NCBI GenBank assembly: GCA_903879825.1
Contig: CAIRND010000035.1
Span: 1-6,680, forward strand
Direction: 5' to 3'
DNA length: 6,680 bases
DNA from: an uncultured Geobacteraceae bacterium
GTDB lineage: Bacteria > Desulfobacterota > Desulfuromonadia > Geobacterales > Pseudopelobacteraceae
Below, piece after piece: positions 6,040 to 6,680 of the stretch. A model generated the notes under the pieces. That model was not told the DNA's origin. It saw nothing but the letters and a program-made list of their open reading frames with translations, and searched no databases. The position numbers and the translations under genes are program-made. Position 1 is the first letter of the stretch, and each line of letters opens with the position of its first letter.

Positions 6040-6680
6040 GTTCAACACCAATAAATTTTGATAAAACAAAATCGTTCCTGATCGATACGACCAAATGCAC
6101 CGGCTGCCGTGGCTGCCAGGTCGCCTGCAAACAGTGGAACCAGCTGAAAGCTGAGAATACGAAGTTCTTCAGCGGCGAGGGGTATCAGAACCCGCCGCTG
6201 ATGTCGGAATACACCTTCACCCGCGTCAAGTTCAAGGATTACCAGAAGAACGGCCAGAACGAGTTCGCCTTCTATAAAGAAATGTGTATGCACTGCAACG
6301 AACCGGCCTGCGCCTCGGTCTGCCCGGTCGGCGCCTTCAATAAGACCGCCGAAGGACCGGTGGTATACGATGCCGGTCGCTGCATCGGCTGCCGTTTCTG
6401 CATGATCGCCTGCCCGTTCGGCGTTCCCAAGTACGAATGGAGCAAGGCGTTCCCGCTGGTGCGCAAATGCACCGGCTGCTACAGCCGTATCAAAGAAGGG
6501 CTGCAGCCCGCCTGTGCCACCGCCTGCCCAACCGCCATTACCTACGGCACACGCGGCGATATGCTTAAGGAAGCAGAAAAACGCCTCAAGAACCGCCCTG
6601 AACGTTATCATCAGGCGATTTACGGCAAGGAGGAGGCGGGCGGTACCAGCGTCCTCTACCTCACCCACCAACCGCTGGAC
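6036..6680 (+). CDS. fdnH: Formate dehydrogenase iron-sulfur (beta) subunit, 3' end outside window
   Basis: This is the electron-transfer subunit that takes electrons from the FdnG [4Fe-4S] cluster and passes them on. The first 215 codons are present, with no stop before the window edge. ATG 6036 overlaps the fdnG stop as ATGA. Sixteen cysteines form four ferredoxin-type [4Fe-4S] motifs: C21-C24-C27-C31, C84-C87-C92-C96, C116-C119-C122-C126 and C145-C148-C160-C164. The last motif has the wide 11-residue gap known in this family. There is no signal peptide, so it is probably carried through Tat with FdnG. No membrane anchor is seen, but the C-terminus is missing. The N-terminus (DTTKCTGCRGCQVACKQWN, then YQNPP) recalls beta subunits of Desulfovibrio-type periplasmic enzymes more than E. 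coli FdnH, so fdhB is an alternative name. Confidence 0.93.
   Translation, partial: MSSTPINFDKTKSFLIDTTKCTGCRGCQVACKQWNQLKAENTKFFSGEGYQNPPLMSEYTFTRVKFKDYQKNGQNEFAFYKEMCMHCNEPACASVCPVGAFNKTAEGPVVYDAGRCIGCRFCMIACPFGVPKYEWSKAFPLVRKCTGCYSRIKEGLQPACATACPTAITYGTRGDMLKEAEKRLKNRPERYHQAIYGKEEAGGTSVLYLTHQPLD

Noticed and set aside
6042..6671. Minus-strand open frame of 209 codons opposite fdnH
   Set aside because: The plus frame carries 16 correctly spaced cluster cysteines in fdnH; the opposite frame is a GC-skew shadow.

Overview
This window is a selenocysteine (Sec) locus joined to a selenoprotein formate dehydrogenase operon. In order it holds the 3' end of selA (+), a short convergent spacer with a strong two-way terminator, selB (-), the tRNA-Sec gene selC (-), a divergent regulatory region with a near-perfect sigma-54 promoter, the formate dehydrogenase catalytic subunit gene fdnG (+) with an in-frame UGA Sec codon at 3577-3579, and the first 215 codons of the iron-sulfur subunit gene fdnH (+), which runs off the right edge.

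Organism: a Gram-negative bacterium is indicated by the twin-arginine (periplasmic) formate dehydrogenase, the bacterial-type selA/selB/selC set and the -24/-12 promoter. The beta subunit start (DTTKCTGCRGCQVACKQWN) resembles periplasmic formate dehydrogenases of sulfate- and metal-reducing Deltaproteobacteria. I lean to the Desulfuromonadales/Geobacter group, but this is inference from remembered sequences, not a search.

Layout: 1-393 selA 3' end; 394-637 spacer with terminator and phased A-tracts; 638-2548 selB; 2549-2579 selC-selB spacer; 2580-2677 selC; 2678-3006 divergent control region with a weak selC promoter, several inverted repeats and the sigma-54 promoter; 3007-6039 fdnG; 6036-6680 fdnH (partial).

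How it works together: SelA converts Ser-tRNA-Sec to Sec-tRNA-Sec. SelB carries that tRNA to ribosomes paused at a UGA that is followed by a SECIS hairpin. FdnG is the selenoprotein that needs this machinery, and its SECIS hairpin lies at 3580-3622. FdnG-FdnH would be exported by the Tat system and oxidise formate in the periplasm, passing electrons through FdnH to a membrane or cytochrome partner outside the window.

I found no mobile element, CRISPR array or clearly undescribed system. The points most worth a second look are the control region upstream of fdnG, the recoded UGA with its SECIS, and the selC-selB junction, where selB has no visible Shine-Dalgarno site.
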